Notes: generated by a model from the letters alone, not told the origin. Counted from the first letter of the stretch, positions 29,694 through 40,955 are shown. The stretch is 64,000 nt of DNA from Rhizomys pruinosus (GCA_009823505.1 VZQC01010577.1:159985-223984); one strand, 5' to 3'. Program-made: numbers and translations.

Positions 29694-30815
29694 TACTTTT
29701 TGTCTTTTTACTAAGATCTCAAGTTTTATACCTGAAGTATAATTTCTCAAGCCTTACTATTTATTTATTTCCTTTTGGAATGTTAGCACAGATTAGCCAA
29801 GATTTTTGTTTTCTCAGGGTCAGTTGAGGATCCGGTCTGCAGGGGTCACTCAGGTGTTCTTTTTTTTGGGGGAGGGGAAGGGAGGCCCTGGCTCCTTTCA
29901 ACTTTTTAATTACCAGTTCCATCCTCTCAAGGACAAAGTCAGGTCTTGCTACACCAAGCTTCCCTTTTTGAAGCATGAGCAGACTTTCCTCTTTATAGAC
30001 TGGACACTGGCTGAAGTCCCATTAGTGGATCTCCAAGACCTCCCTGCACAGGAAGACTGGTGACTCATATTTGCAGGACATTTCAAGAGATGCCCCCATC
30101 CATAGACCCCTGGGACTTAGTTGACCTCTGAGGGCAAGGAACAATGTTATCCCTTAGACCCTTGGTCAAATTGCTATGGGCATTAAGTATGGTCATTAAG
30201 CATCTAGAAAGGCTAAGTTACACCAGCCTGATACTTTTAACTACTCTATAATATTTTAGAAAAGGCTTGGACAAAAGCTCAAGCAGCCTTGTATAAGAAA
30301 TACTAAAAAGCACTCCCATAAAATAAATATTGTGGTTAGATATAATGTCATGACAAACTAGTTTTTCTGCATTCCTTTGATCTTGTATTACTCTAAAATA
30401 TGCATACATATCCTTCATCCATATACCAAAAATTCCTAACTCGGAAAATAAATGGTAGCTTAGTTCTAGAACTTAAGGGACTCACAATATAAGAGCACAG
30501 TTCTTTTCAGATCACGGGGATATAACATTAATGTTGCTCAGTTTGCCTTACAACTAGGTACTTGGTGCTAGCATCCACAGATAAGGGATACCATTTGTCA
30601 TTTATTTTTCTGGGACTGTGTTACTTCACTTGACATAATATCTTCTACTTCCACCCATTTATCTGCAAAGTTCATGACGTCATCTTTCTTTACCGCTGCA
30701 TAGAACTCCACTGTGTAGATGTACCACATTTTCTCTATCCACTCATCAGTTGAGGGGCACTTGGGTTGGTTCCAGCTCTTCGCTATCGTGGTCCTGGGAA
30801 ATCCCCCATCTAAGT
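28905..30815 (-). mobile_element. Nested L1 with extended 3' UTR, 12-bp TSD
   Basis: TGGAAGACTCTT flanks the insert exactly (28893-28904, 30816-30827). From left: a T-run; the L1 3' tail and 3' UTR (28925-29215); a module of about 1 kb (29215-30250) absent from the shorter L1 3' UTRs; a second short UTR block; and the 3' end of ORF2 (about 30585-30790, TAGATGTACCACATTTTCTC). The module has an ERVL-LTR-like block at about 29420-29520 and an A-rich run (AATAAA plus A's, read on minus) near 29245. A (TTTA)n tract lies inside at 29648-29693. Confidence 0.8.
29648..29693. repeat. (TTTA)n microsatellite
   Basis: About 46 bp of pure TTTA units inside the extended L1 3' UTR. Confidence 0.96.
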
Positions 30816-30827
30816 TGGAAGACTCTT

Positions 30828-31140
30828 ATGCACAACCCCTGGCTCTTACAATCTTTCTGTTTGCTGTTCCACAATGGTCCTTGAGCTCTGCATGGGTGAG
30901 GTTTAATATAACAGTGCTATCTAAGGACATGCTCACTGTAGTCTCATTTTCTACTCGTTGGCCAGCTTCGCCCTTCAGTGTCCATTGCTCTCTGTTGCAT
31001 GAGGGAGCTTCGCTGTTGAGAATTGAGAGACCCATTAGTGTTGCCTCCCCCCATTCTAGTAAGTTCTGTGAGCCTTAGGTATAGAGTTTCCTGTATAAAT
31101 GTGTTACCTCAGGCTGGACAGACAACACTATAGTCTTTTA
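30828..31140 (-). mobile_element. Old L1 3' UTR (Lx-like), part 3 of 3
   Basis: ACAACCCCTGGCTCTTACAA, CCACAATGGTCCTTGAGC, TTGCATGAGGGAGCTTCGC continue the L1 interrupted at 28904. Confidence 0.7.
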
Positions 31141-31809
31141 ATGAACTGTGGTAGAAAGCAGTGGAGGACATATCAGCTGGGTAGAAGAACACATTTAATA
31201 TCTAATACAGATTTGTTGCTTACCAACATTTCCAAAAATTTTGTAGCAATTTAGGGTTTAAAGGACTTTAAGGGATTCTGAAAAGATATTTATCTCAAAT
31301 GGAGACATTTTATCTTCCACGACCTCCAGGGATGTCTTGGCTGATAGTAAAATCTGTATTTTCTTCCGATCTCAAGCAGGGAGTGAGCGAGGGCAAGGAT
31401 CCCAGGTCACACAAGTTCTCCATGCTGAACTTGTCTTAGAAATGGTTCCATGGAGCGACTTGACCTTCTTAACTTCCACTCTTTCTTTAAATCAGAGTAA
31501 AGATAGTCTCTATATAAGAAAAGCAAAATAAGTCTCCTATTCTCTATGTGCTCAGAACATTTCACTCCTGATACTAGATGTGTGGGTTTCATTACCACAC
31601 CAACCAATGTTCCTCTCTGGATACCAGCAGAGCATTCCACACTTTGGACCTGGATTTAGTGCCAGATCTCCAAGGTAGTTGCTCAGTTTCCCAAGACAGT
31701 CTTTACTTCAGATACTAGTCTAAATCCCGGTCTTTTGTACTTCCCACTGTCCTGTTGTACTCTGGGAGTCTTCACACATTCCTTCTTGGATTTGATAATT
31801 TTCCACGAT
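31141..31809. other. Unique sequence
   Basis: No gene recognised; may include the edge of the old LTR at its right. Confidence 0.45.
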
Positions 31810-32450
31810 GGTCTACAGAATGCAGGTAAACACATTTATTGGTTCATCATAAAGGATTTGGTCAGGGATACAAATAAATACCCAAAAGAAGGGGTAAATA
31901 TGACCAGGTCTTGATGGTTCAGAGTGCAGGATTATTCATCTTTGTGGTGCAGGTTTGTGCTACCCCCCCAGTGTGTGGATATGTTTATTAACCCAGAAGT
32001 CTTTTGAATCTCATTTTAGATACTATTTTGGTAGGATCATCACATAGGCAGAGTCAACTATTAATTCTCTTCCGTAGAGGTTGAGAAGAGCTTCTAATAA
32101 TCATGACATGGTCTTTCTTTTTTTTTTTTATTGTTATATTGCTATTCTTTTTTTATTTTTTATTTTTATTTTTATTGATGCTTTGTGTATTTCATAGATC
32201 ATTTTCCAATTCAGTTCAGGCATATATCCCCTTCCCTTCCCCCCACCCCATGGTCTTTCTAATGACCAGCTCCTGTTCAGAATTCCACCAAGAACTCTGT
32301 TATAACAGGAGTTTTGTCACCCATGAAATCCCAAGGGATTAAGAAGCCTTAGGCTAGGAACCCAGGTTAAAGACCAAATATTAGAACAAAGGATGCTCCT
32401 AGGATTCATTCTATTTAAGATATTATAAAGGATTTTAAGACTTCTGTGAA
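31810..32450 (-). mobile_element. Old LTR-type repeat, split by an L1 tail
   Basis: TTTATTGGTTCATCATAAAGG, ATCACATAGGCAGAGTCAAC, TGGTCTTTCTAATGACCAGC and TATTTAAGATATTATAAAGG follow the order of an ancient mammalian LTR repeat. I cannot fix the family. The insert at 32119-32248 interrupts it. Confidence 0.5.
32119..32248 (-). mobile_element. Truncated L1-tailed retroposon (family A), copy 3
   Basis: A T-rich run leads into GATGCTTTGTGTATTTCATAG, TTTTCCAATTCAGTTCAGGC and CCCTTCCCTTCCCCCCACCC, the same tail as 22.57 kb and 46.8 kb. CATGGTCTTTCT flanks it exactly (32107-32118, 32249-32260). Confidence 0.88.
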
Positions 32451-33436
32451 CACCTTGTTATTTTCTCAGGATAGCACACAATCTTACAAAGTGGTGATGG
32501 GTGATGTTTAAATTTTTCCTTCGCATATTGACTGTGGACAGCAGTGGTAGGAACATTGCTTCCAGGAAGTCCTGGGAGTGCAGAGGATCATGGGATGCAT
32601 CTGGTTGCATGCATTTAGCAACAGAAAACTCCTCTGCCTGGTTTAAATAGAAAGGAAACTTTTTATCTGCCATCCCTGGAGGTCGTACAGTGGGAAGTGC
32701 TGTGAGTTGCTTAAGATAGCAGTGAGAGGCGTCAACACTCGTCTCTCCTCTTTGCCACTCTGAGGAAATTGTCAGCTTTCAGGCTGGATCCCCTGCTAGG
32801 TCACAAAATAGCTGCAGACATTTCAGGTGGCCTATCTAGACAGATAGTCCTACAGGAATAAGAGACCACATTTGCTAGGCCTCTCCCTGAGGAGTGAGAA
32901 AATTTCCCAGAAGCCACCGGAGGTTTACTTCATTTCTTCCAGTCTGAATTTGGTCACAGGCTTGTTTTCTAAGCCTGTGCCCAGCTGCTCAGATTATTCA
33001 CACTGTCCCCTGAGCGGGGATAACATGACATTTCTCTGACACATAGGGTAGAGATTTGAATGAAAGTACATCATATTAGTGAGAACACAGGAGGAAGCAG
33101 ACATTGGGTTGGCAACCAAGTGCTTGCTCTGCAGTTCACTCATCCGAATTAGCTTCTTGGGGGGGGGGATCCCATAACAGAACCCCAGAAGCTGGTGGCT
33201 GAAGCAACAGCAGTTCATGTTCTTCCCATTTTTCAGGCTGAAAGTCCCAAAGGAAGTTTGGTGGGTGTGCTTTCTCCCGCAGCCTTTCTCCTTGGCTTAC
33301 AGATTCCTCCTTTCTTCATGTGTGATTACTTGGCTGCTCACTTGTACTTTGTGTGCTCCAGCTCACTCAAAAATTAAGCATGGGTCACTTTGGATTAGGG
33401 ATCATCTTTGAAACTTTAACCTTTTTACCTATGTTT
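32451..33436. other. Unique sequence, no gene recognised
   Basis: Nothing assigned. Open frames of 60-74 aa have no recognisable domain. Confidence 0.5.
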
Positions 33437-33452
33437 AAGAATACTTTTTATT

Positions 33453-33708
33453 GGGGCTGGAGAGATAGCCTAGCGGTTAAGAGCACCGACGCTCTTGCAG
33501 AGGACCCGGGTTCGATCCCCAGCACCCACATGGCGGCTAAGAACCGTCTGTAACTCCAATTCCAGGAGAACTCCAGTTCCAGGGGAATCCGAGACCCTCT
33601 TCTGACCTCCGCGGCATTGCACGACACGGGTGCACAGACCTGCATGCAGACAGTACATTCATACACATACAAAAATAAATAAAAATAAATAAATAAAAAA
33701 AATAAAAA
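33453..33708 (+). mobile_element. B2 SINE, young subtype, 16-bp TSD
   Basis: GGGGCTGGAGAGATAGCCTAG start, doubled TTCCAGG block, long A-rich tail. AAGAATACTTTTTATT flanks it (33437-33452, 33709-33724). Confidence 0.97.
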
Positions 33709-34003
33709 AAGAATACTTTTTATTATTGTTTGACAGTTTCATGAGTTTATATAATGAATTTTAGTCATTCCCACCTCTTCCCCTCTCTCCCTCTCCTCCC
33801 TCTCCCTGTGAAATCCTTCTTTTCATGCCTTCTTTTGTGTGTCACCCACTGAGTTAACTTAGTTTGTTCCCCAAGTGTGGGTGGGAGGTCATTTATATTA
33901 CATAAGAACAAGGGTAACTTATCAGAAGATATACCACTGAAGAAAATGATATCCTGTCCGCCAACAATATTAGCTCCCCATAGTCTCACACAGAGACAGA
34001 CTG

Positions 34004-34005
<2 letters not shown>

Positions 34006-34046
<41 letters not shown>

Positions 34047-34241
34047 TATGAATGTACTGTCTGCATGTAGGTTTGTGCACCGTGTCATGGAATGCCTCGG
34101 AGGTCAGAAGAGGGTGTCGGATTCTCCTGGAGCTGGAGTTAAAGACAGTTCTCAGCCTCCATGTGGGTGCTGGGGATCGAACTCAGGTCCTCTGCAAGAG
34201 CAGTTGGTGCTCTTAACCGCTAGGCCATCTCTCCAGCCCCA
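34006..34241 (-). mobile_element. B2 SINE with (ATTT)n tail, 14-bp TSD
   Basis: AGAGACAGACTGTT flanks it exactly (33992-34005, 34242-34255). The tail has become an ATTT microsatellite. It lacks the internal duplication. Confidence 0.96.
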
Positions 34242-34503
34242 AGAGACAGACTGTTCTATCCATGATGAGTGGTGAGGGGCCCAGTATTGTGCATCTTGTA
34301 CAGATAACTGCAGGTGCAGTGGGTTCATGCGTGCAGTGGCTACATCATGTCCAGAAGATATCTTCTCACTGTACACATATCTCCCCATCCTCTGGGTCTT
34401 ATGTTCTTACCCTCTTCCTAGATGTTCCTTAATCCTTGGAGAGGGTGATAAACTGTCCCATTTATGGTCAAGCACTCCATTACTACTTATTATCTGTATT
34501 TTA

Positions 34504-34592
34504 ATTTATTTTATTTATTTTTTTTTGGTCTTTTCGAGACAGGGTCTCCCTGTGGCCCCAGCTGTCCGTGTGTGCATCACCACGCCCAGCAT
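34504..34592 (-). mobile_element. B1 SINE with internal deletion
   Basis: GGTCTTTTCGAGACAGGGTC and CCCAGCTGTCC run directly into GTGTGTGCATCACCACGCCC, so about 80 bp of the B1 middle are missing while both ends are kept. TCTGTATTTTA flanks it (34493-34503, 34597-34607). Confidence 0.88.
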
Positions 34593-35119
34593 ATTTTCTG
34601 TATTTTAGCCCCTATGGGTTTCCGCACTTACCACAGCCTGCTGTTGTAAGAAGCTTCTCTGATGAAAACTGGAGACAACACTAATCAATGGATAACACTT
34701 GAGTATTTGGAAGGCAGTTTGATAGCATTACTATTTAGCAAAACAGTAGTATAAGTTCTTCATTAGAGCCCATCTCCTCCTTAGCCATGGGCTCTTGGCC
34801 CGGTTTATAAAACTAGCATGAAGTCCCTCCTGTGACGTGGGTCCCAAATCTAATCAGCAAACAGTTGGTAGACTGTAACAGTCATACCACTGCTATACTA
34901 AGGGACATACCTGGTCTGGTAGGTCATTAGGGTAGCTTGCAGGATTCACAGCTTTTATAGATTGTTGGTGACCATATTGCTGAAGATGTCATGCACTTTG
35001 GCCATAAGACATGGAAACAAATCAAGCTGGAGCTGAACTGGAAGCTCCTTCCCTCCTAGCAAGTTTTCATAGTGGCAGAAGGTGCTACGCACGCCGCTGC
35101 TGGAGGAGGAAAGTCACTT

Positions 35120-35240
35120 ATTACATTTTAAAGGGGCCTGTATGAAAAAAATACAGTCACATTTTCAGGTATTAGGGGTTAGTTTTTTACTGTACAAATT
35201 CTGAGACTACAACTCAGGCCACCATATAACCTAACCCTTT
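35120..35240 (-). mobile_element. MLT1/MST-type LTR fragment
   Basis: TTTTAAAGGGGCCTG, CAGTCACATTTTCAGGTATT and AGGGGTTAG followed by ACAACTCAGGCC resemble the antisense start of MLT1/MST MaLR LTRs. Confidence 0.5.
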
Positions 35241-36354
35241 CATTTTATAGAGCGAGAAAAAATTGATGTCTGTTAAGACAGCTTCGATTTGTACCAAATC
35301 ACACACGCTTTGGACACAGCAGGCTTACACAGTTTCCCATGATTTCAGCAATCAGTTTTTAGTCTTTCATGCTATGCCTTTGAACCTTAAGAATTAAGCC
35401 TCTCTTTGTCCATGCCCTTATATGCAAGTTATAACAAGCTTAATCTTCAGCTGGTTAACTCTTTGTAGGAGGCACATGCTGCTTCGCCACACAGGAGGCT
35501 AGTGAGGACATGCCGGGGAGGTTGATTTGTTTAGAATCTGTTGCTTGGTTTGGAAGATGGCCATTGGATCCTAGAGACTGCCTCCACTCTAGGAAGTGTC
35601 ACCTGGCAGGAGAATTAGCACTTCCCACAGAGGAAGAACATGCATCTGGAGTTTTAGCAGGTCCCCCCTGTGACTTTATTTGATTAGACATAATGGTATA
35701 AGTTAAACATCTGTGTAGTCTGAAACTGAAAGTCCTAAGCAGAGTCAAATTTCCTCCACTCCCTTCCTTGCAGTTTAGGACATACAACACTAATGCATCA
35801 GTGAATGGGTCAACGAAGGGCGATATAATAGACAGCGCTTCCTTAAATGATCATGGAGTCCTTGTTTTGTGCTTTGAGAAATGTTAGGATGGAGCACCAC
35901 ACTGCTTATGTCAGAGGTGACATTGGGGCTGTTGTTGCTCAGGTCCAGCTTTGCTGCTCTGAGTGGTTGAAAGAGTGGTCTAGCTTCCTTACAAGTTAAA
36001 TAACTACAAGCTCACTGCTGAGAGAATCAGCTTTGTGTGTAGAAACTCCTGGGTTCTTCCAAGGTGACCGAGCCAGGACTGTGCAGTTCTGTGAATCCTT
36101 GTTTTGCAACCACGCACTTTCATTCTCTGTGTTCCTGTTGCCTTTCTTCTTCCCCCTATAATTTTCACTTTATCTTCATCCAAATTCTCTCTCACATCTT
36201 TTGCCTTTTCTGATATTTCTTTTCTTCTGCTTAACTCTCCCAGATGGATAGAAACAAATATGTACATACATACAAGTTTAAATGATGCTGCAGGTGTGTG
36301 CAAATTAAGCAGTTTCACCAACGATATGCAAAAGTACACATTTGGGGTTCATTT
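35241..36354. other. Unique sequence, no gene recognised
   Basis: Nothing assigned. A 111-aa minus frame (36004-36339) lacks a recognisable domain. Confidence 0.5.
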
Positions 36355-36705
36355 TTCTGTGGCTATGAACAAACTACCAGACAGCAAATAATTAATAAAG
36401 AATAGAAATTTATTTCTTACAGCTCTGGAAGCTGGGCAGTTGAAGGGTAGGGTTCCCATGTCCACTCAGTCTCCTGTAAGGGCTTTTTCATAACATGGTG
36501 GAGGACACTACAGGGTGAGACAGAGCAAGGGCTTGGCTCTCTTTAAAACCACCCATGTTATCATGGGGGCCCCACCCCTATGCTCCCATCTAATATTAAT
36601 TATCCCCCCAAAGACGCTGTTTCCAAAAAATACTAATGTTAAGAATTTGAGAATTAAATTTCCAACACATGAATATTTGAGGGGGGCATTCAAATGGTAG
36701 ATACC
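36355..36705 (-). mobile_element. MaLR LTR (MST/MLT1/THE1-like)
   Basis: AGAAATTTATTTCTTACAGC, TCTGGAAGCTGGGCAGTTG, CATAACATGGTGGAGGACAC, ATTAAATTTCCAACACATGA and TTTGAGGGGGGCATTC are the antisense hallmarks of mammalian MaLR LTRs in order. Confidence 0.75.
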
Positions 36706-36727
36706 AAGAAGTATAGGGCTCAGTTAG

Positions 36728-36752
36728 AACACACATGCACACACACACACAC
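36728..36752. repeat. (CA)n short microsatellite
   Basis: CA-rich run of about 25 bp. Confidence 0.85.
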
Positions 36753-37059
36753 AAACATAACCACCCCAACACACCAACCCCCACACCCTTTTTAATGGGA
36801 AAGCCATTCAGGAAAACTTACTGAATAAAGAGAGCTGTGAGCTTGTTGGGAAATGCTAGGGTCTGGTTACTCTGGAAGCAGCAGAATGACTTTGCTAGTC
36901 TCCTACCCACCAGCAGTGCTTATACTCCTACCCCTCTGGAACATAAAGTACTGAAGGCAAAATGCACAGTCTGAATAACCTGAAAAGCCCTAGATTGGAC
37001 AATTATCAGTCTTTGGCTCCTTCCTCATCTAGCTTCACATTCTGTTACAACAATGAGAA

Positions 37060-37190
37060 AAACAGCTAATTTACTCCCTAAACTTTATTTTCTGTCAAAG
37101 GTGATAATAATACCTTCCTCAGAGGTTCAGGTAGGATATGTTCAAAGGGCTTAAAACTTGGCCTGGGACCTCATCCTAGTATAAATAATT
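37060..37190 (+). mobile_element. MIR SINE fragment
   Basis: GGTGATAATAATACCTTCCT, CAGAGGTTCAGGTAGGATAT and AAGGGCTTAAAACTTGGCC match the MIR 3' half. Confidence 0.7.
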
Positions 37191-37904
37191 CTCAAATTAT
37201 GGTCTATTGAATTGATATAATAATATCTCAGACAAATAAGATGAATAGAAGACAAATTAGAACATTTATGCAAAGTATGCTGTGCTTGGCACAAAGTCAG
37301 AGTTTAAAAACTATTAGTTTCCTTTCCTATAATTTCACTACAGCTGTACAACTTCACACACACCTGCCTGGTGCTGGCCCACTGAAACGGCTCCCTGCAG
37401 TGCTTGCTCCAACTGCTGGGACTAGTCTTTCTGTTCCCGTGGAATATAAGCTTCCCGGAGCACTGTAAACACCAACTATAGAATTATTAAATGAGTGAAT
37501 GAGGAAAGGAAGGGAGGGATTATGGGAGCAAAATCAGGGTTTAGAGGTAAATAATTTGACACAGCTAAAGTGCTTAGGATCAGGAACCACAGGCACCGAG
37601 TTCAAATCCCAAACCCATCCTTCTTCAGATGCACCATTTTGACTCACTTGCATGGATATGAGAGGCTCAAGCAAACAAATGCAAATGAGCACGGAGAATG
37701 TTGCCTGTAAGTGCCTGAAGTCACCAATCATTGCTCTTGAGAAAGTACAGGGAAGTTGAAGAAGTTGTCATGGGTACTATTTATGGCTTGATGGTCGAAA
37801 GGAGAAGGAGAGAACAGGGACTGGATACAGTTAGACATATAGGTGCAAGAGTACAAAGCTAGGGTTTATTTTCTGGGCGAGTTCTTTATTTCGAAGACAT
37901 ATTT
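37191..37904. other. Unique sequence
   Basis: No gene or repeat recognised, apart from the right edge, which may be part of the L1 3' UTR resumed at 38150. Confidence 0.5.
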
Positions 37905-37920
37905 CTTCTTTGACTATTTC

Positions 37921-38149
37921 TTTTTTATTTTTAAATTTTTTATTTTTTTATGTGTATGAATATACTATTTGCATGTAGGTTGGTACACCCGTGTTGTGCA
38001 ATGCCACGGAGGTTAGAAGAGGGTGTCGGATTCCCCTGGAACTGGAGTTAAAGATGGTTTTTAGCTGCCATGTGGTTGCTGGGAATCAAACCTGGGTCCT
38101 CTGCAAGAGCAGTCGGTGCTCTTAACCACTGAGCCATCTCTCCAGCCCC
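37921..38149 (-). mobile_element. B2 SINE, older subtype, 16-bp TSD
   Basis: CTTCTTTGACTATTTC (37905-37920) and CTTCTTTGACCATTTC (38150-38165) flank it with one mismatch. No internal duplication. Confidence 0.95.
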
Positions 38150-38877
38150 CTTCTTTGACCATTTCATACATGTACATAATGCACCCTGTACTCTCCCTCC
38201 CACTCTCTCCTATCTCCCTCCCACCCTGTCAACCCCCACCTCCTCTTTACAAATCCCTTTCTCACATTCATGTCTTTGTTTTTAATTCACTAAGCTCAAC
38301 CAGTACCCCTCCATGTGACCATGGGATTGGAGGATCCAAGGGAGTCTGGTGGAAGATGATGACAACCTTTTCCGTAGAATTCACCTGCAGCTAACAGTTC
38401 AGTAAGTAGTGATATGGTCCCACGAGTCTCTCCTCTATCGGGGTTTGACTGACGACAGGTCCAGCCTTGTGCAGGTCCACAGCAGGCAACTGTAATAGCT
38501 CTGAGATCGTGTTTGCAGTGGCTGTGCCATACCCAGAATGTAACATTTCACAGCTCTTCTCTTTCTCTTCTGACTCACATCCTCCCCTCTCCCTGTTCTC
38601 TGATGGTCCTGAGCATTAGAGGGGCTGGTATATCTGTCTCTTGTTTGGGGCTGAGCTCAACATTCCCTTATTCTTAGCATCTTGAATAACCACGAGTCCC
38701 GGTTTTCACTACAGTTGACTTCAAAGGGATGCTCCTCTGGGTGAGGCAGGGTATGTCACTTGTCTGTGGGTATAAACATAAATATTTAGAAAGCAGTTTA
38801 GCATGTCTCTCGAGCTAAATAACTGTTGTAAGTTCATCCCTAGCTAGGACCCAAGATCTCAGCTATGAGATTTTTTT

Positions 38878-38994
38878 TTGGGGGGGGTCTTTTTGAGGCA
38901 GGGTCTCCCTGTAGCTCCAGCTGTCCTGTAACTCACTGTGTAGACCAGGCTGGCCTTGAACTCACAGAGATCCGCCTGCCTCTGCCTCCCAAGT
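38878..38994 (-). mobile_element. B1 SINE, 5'-truncated
   Basis: A T/G-run leads into GAGGCAGGGTCTCCCTGTAG through CTGCCTCTGCCTCCCAAGTG, then stops. ATGAGATTTTTTT on both sides (38865 and 39000) fits a TSD; the B2 to its right later landed in that copy. Confidence 0.92.
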
Positions 38995-39009
38995 GAGCCA
39001 TGAGATTTT

Positions 39010-39251
39010 TTTAATTAATTTTATTTATTTCTGTATGTGTATGAATGTACTGTCTGCATGCAAGTCTGTGCACCCGAGTGGTGCAATGCCGCGGAGGTCA
39101 GAAGAGGGTGTTGGATTCCCCTGGAACTGGAGCTCTCCTGGAATTGGAGTTTCAGACGGTTCTCGGCCGCCATGTGGGTGCTGGGGATCGAACCCGGGTC
39201 CTCTGCAAGAGCGGTCGGTGCTCTTAACCGCTAGGCCATCTCTCCAGCCCC
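39010..39251 (-). mobile_element. B2 SINE, young subtype, 15-bp TSD
   Basis: GAGCCATGAGATTTT flanks it exactly (38995-39009, 39252-39266). Doubled TCCAGG block and many CpGs. Confidence 0.97.
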
Positions 39252-39549
39252 GAGCCATGAGATTTTAACTGGGGTTATAGTGCCTGTCATGAATTCTTTC
39301 CTGTGAAGTCGACCTCAAGTTCACTCATAGTGTGGTTGGTTACCACCATAATAGCTGCCCAACTGTTGCACCAGCGGGTGCATCTTGCCCGGCAGGTTGA
39401 TATTGTGTGCGTTTGTTTTTATATTGGCAATTTTATTTCTTTTGGACTATATTCAGGTCCAAAGCAATGATTTAGGGACTGGATATTTCTACTAGAGTAA
39501 GTCCACAAGAATAGCAAAGTCTAGTTAGCATAGCCAGTCATCAACTTTT

Positions 39550-39798
39550 TAAAATTTTTATTTTTATTTTATTTATTTCTGTATGTGTACCAATGTACTG
39601 TCTGCATGCAGGTCTGTGCACCTGTGTCGTGCAATGCCGCGGAGGTCAGAAGAGGGTCTCGGATTCCCCTGGAACTGGAGTTCTCCTGGAATTGGAGTTT
39701 CAGACGGCTCTCGGCCGCCATGTGGGTGCTGGGGATCGAACCCGGGTCCTCTGTAAGAGCGGTCGGCGCTCTTAACCGCTAGGCCATCTCTCCAGCCC
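39550..39798 (-). mobile_element. B2 SINE, young subtype, 15-bp TSD
   Basis: CAGTCATCAACTTTT flanks it exactly (39535-39549, 39799-39813). Nearly identical to the copy at 39010-39251. Confidence 0.97.
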
Positions 39799-39884
39799 CA
39801 GTCATCAACTTTTAATTTTGGTGTGATATACAATAGGTGGAAAAGCCCTTCTATGGCCCTCATTCCTCCTTCATTACAGCTCCA

Positions 39885-40025
39885 TGAAGACATTTTATCC
39901 ATGACGATACTGAGGACTCCAGGATATCACCTCTTACTTAAGATAACAGGCCTGTAGGTGCAAGAGCCAAAGAGCACCCCAACTTCTGAGTCCAGAGCTA
40001 AAGTCTTTCTGTTGCCATTGATTAG
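39885..40025 (-). mobile_element. MIR SINE fragment
   Basis: CATTTTATCCATGACGATAC, TGAGGACTCCAGG, TAAGATAACAGGCCTGTAGG and TCTGAGTCCAGAGCTAAAGT follow antisense MIR. Confidence 0.6.
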
Positions 40026-40912
40026 CCATAATAGAATGTGGAAGGACCATCAAGCTTTGGCAACATTTTCTCACAGAAATAAAAACCAGTATACTATCTT
40101 TGTATCAGTTCTAATTTGTTATCTCCTGGGGAAAAATTGGTCTACTTTCTCAGAGGTCTTGATTGCTTTTATGTGAGATAATGGTTACCAGAGTCTGTAT
40201 TGCAGCTGAGCTTAATGTGGGGTTGGTTGATCAGTTCTACAGCAATTGAGGAACAAAGTGTCTCTTACTGGGGAAAGTCAATTGTCTGTCATTGAGTTTT
40301 TTGATTCTTAAGACATCATTTTCTTACAGCAGGTGTATAGTGAATTGTCCAGTATGAAGACTTTTCAGAGGTAAAGCAAGGTCAGGCAGAATGTTGAAGC
40401 TCAATATAACTCGATGTGATGTAGACTTGGCACACCTGGGCGTCTAGGGACCATGAGTATTCCATGGCTATTTTGTTTGTGTACATGATATATTACATAA
40501 TATACATTTTATTTTCCCCTAATTAAAAATCAGGATAGTTTATATTAAGTTCTAGATTTCTTACTCTTTTGATAAAAGAAGTATAAGCTTTGATGAGGCT
40601 GGATTTGAGGCGTGTGTCCTTTACCTTGACACAATGCCTTCCAGTGCATATGGACTTAACGTTCTTGCCATTTCACTGAAGACCATACTGGACGTTTGGT
40701 TTGGAATTATTGGAGTAAGGGAAATAGCACTGTATTGGGAGAGGGAGACTGGAACATCAGCTTTGATGTCAGAATGCTACAGTGATGTGGGATAAACTTC
40801 AGAAAGCTTTCAGATTTCATTAATTCATACATAAAAGGAAGTATTGCCTTGACATGTCAAGGTGTTTGGAATAAACTGTTCACTTCTCTGTCAACTCATT
40901 TCATATTTATTG

Positions 40913-40917
<5 letters not shown>
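40026..40917. other. Unique sequence, no gene recognised
   Basis: Nothing assigned in about 890 bp. Confidence 0.55.

Positions 40918-40952
<35 letters not shown>
40918..40952. repeat. (TA)n microsatellite
   Basis: About 35 bp of pure TA. Confidence 0.96.

Positions 40953-40955
<3 letters not shown>

Larger units (their letters stand above)
33725..35110 (-). mobile_element. Rodent L1 3' UTR (Lx-like), long
   Basis: TTTGACAGTTTCATGAGTTT, CACCCACTGAGTTAACTTAG, CATCATGTCCAGAAGATATC, TTGATAGCATTACTATTTAG and AATCTAATCAGCAAACAG follow the minus strand of an old rodent L1 3' UTR. It is interrupted by a B2 (34006-34241) and a B1 (34504-34592). The right limit is approximate. Confidence 0.65.
38150..39420 (-). 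mobile_element. Rodent L1 3' UTR (Lx-like), hosting B1 and B2
   Basis: AAGCTCAACCAGTACCCCTC, AACTGTAATAGCTCTGAGAT, CATTCCCTTATTCTTAGCAT and TGCATCTTGCCCGGCAGG follow an old L1 3' UTR on minus. It is interrupted at 38878-39266 by a B1 and a B2. Confidence 0.62.
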
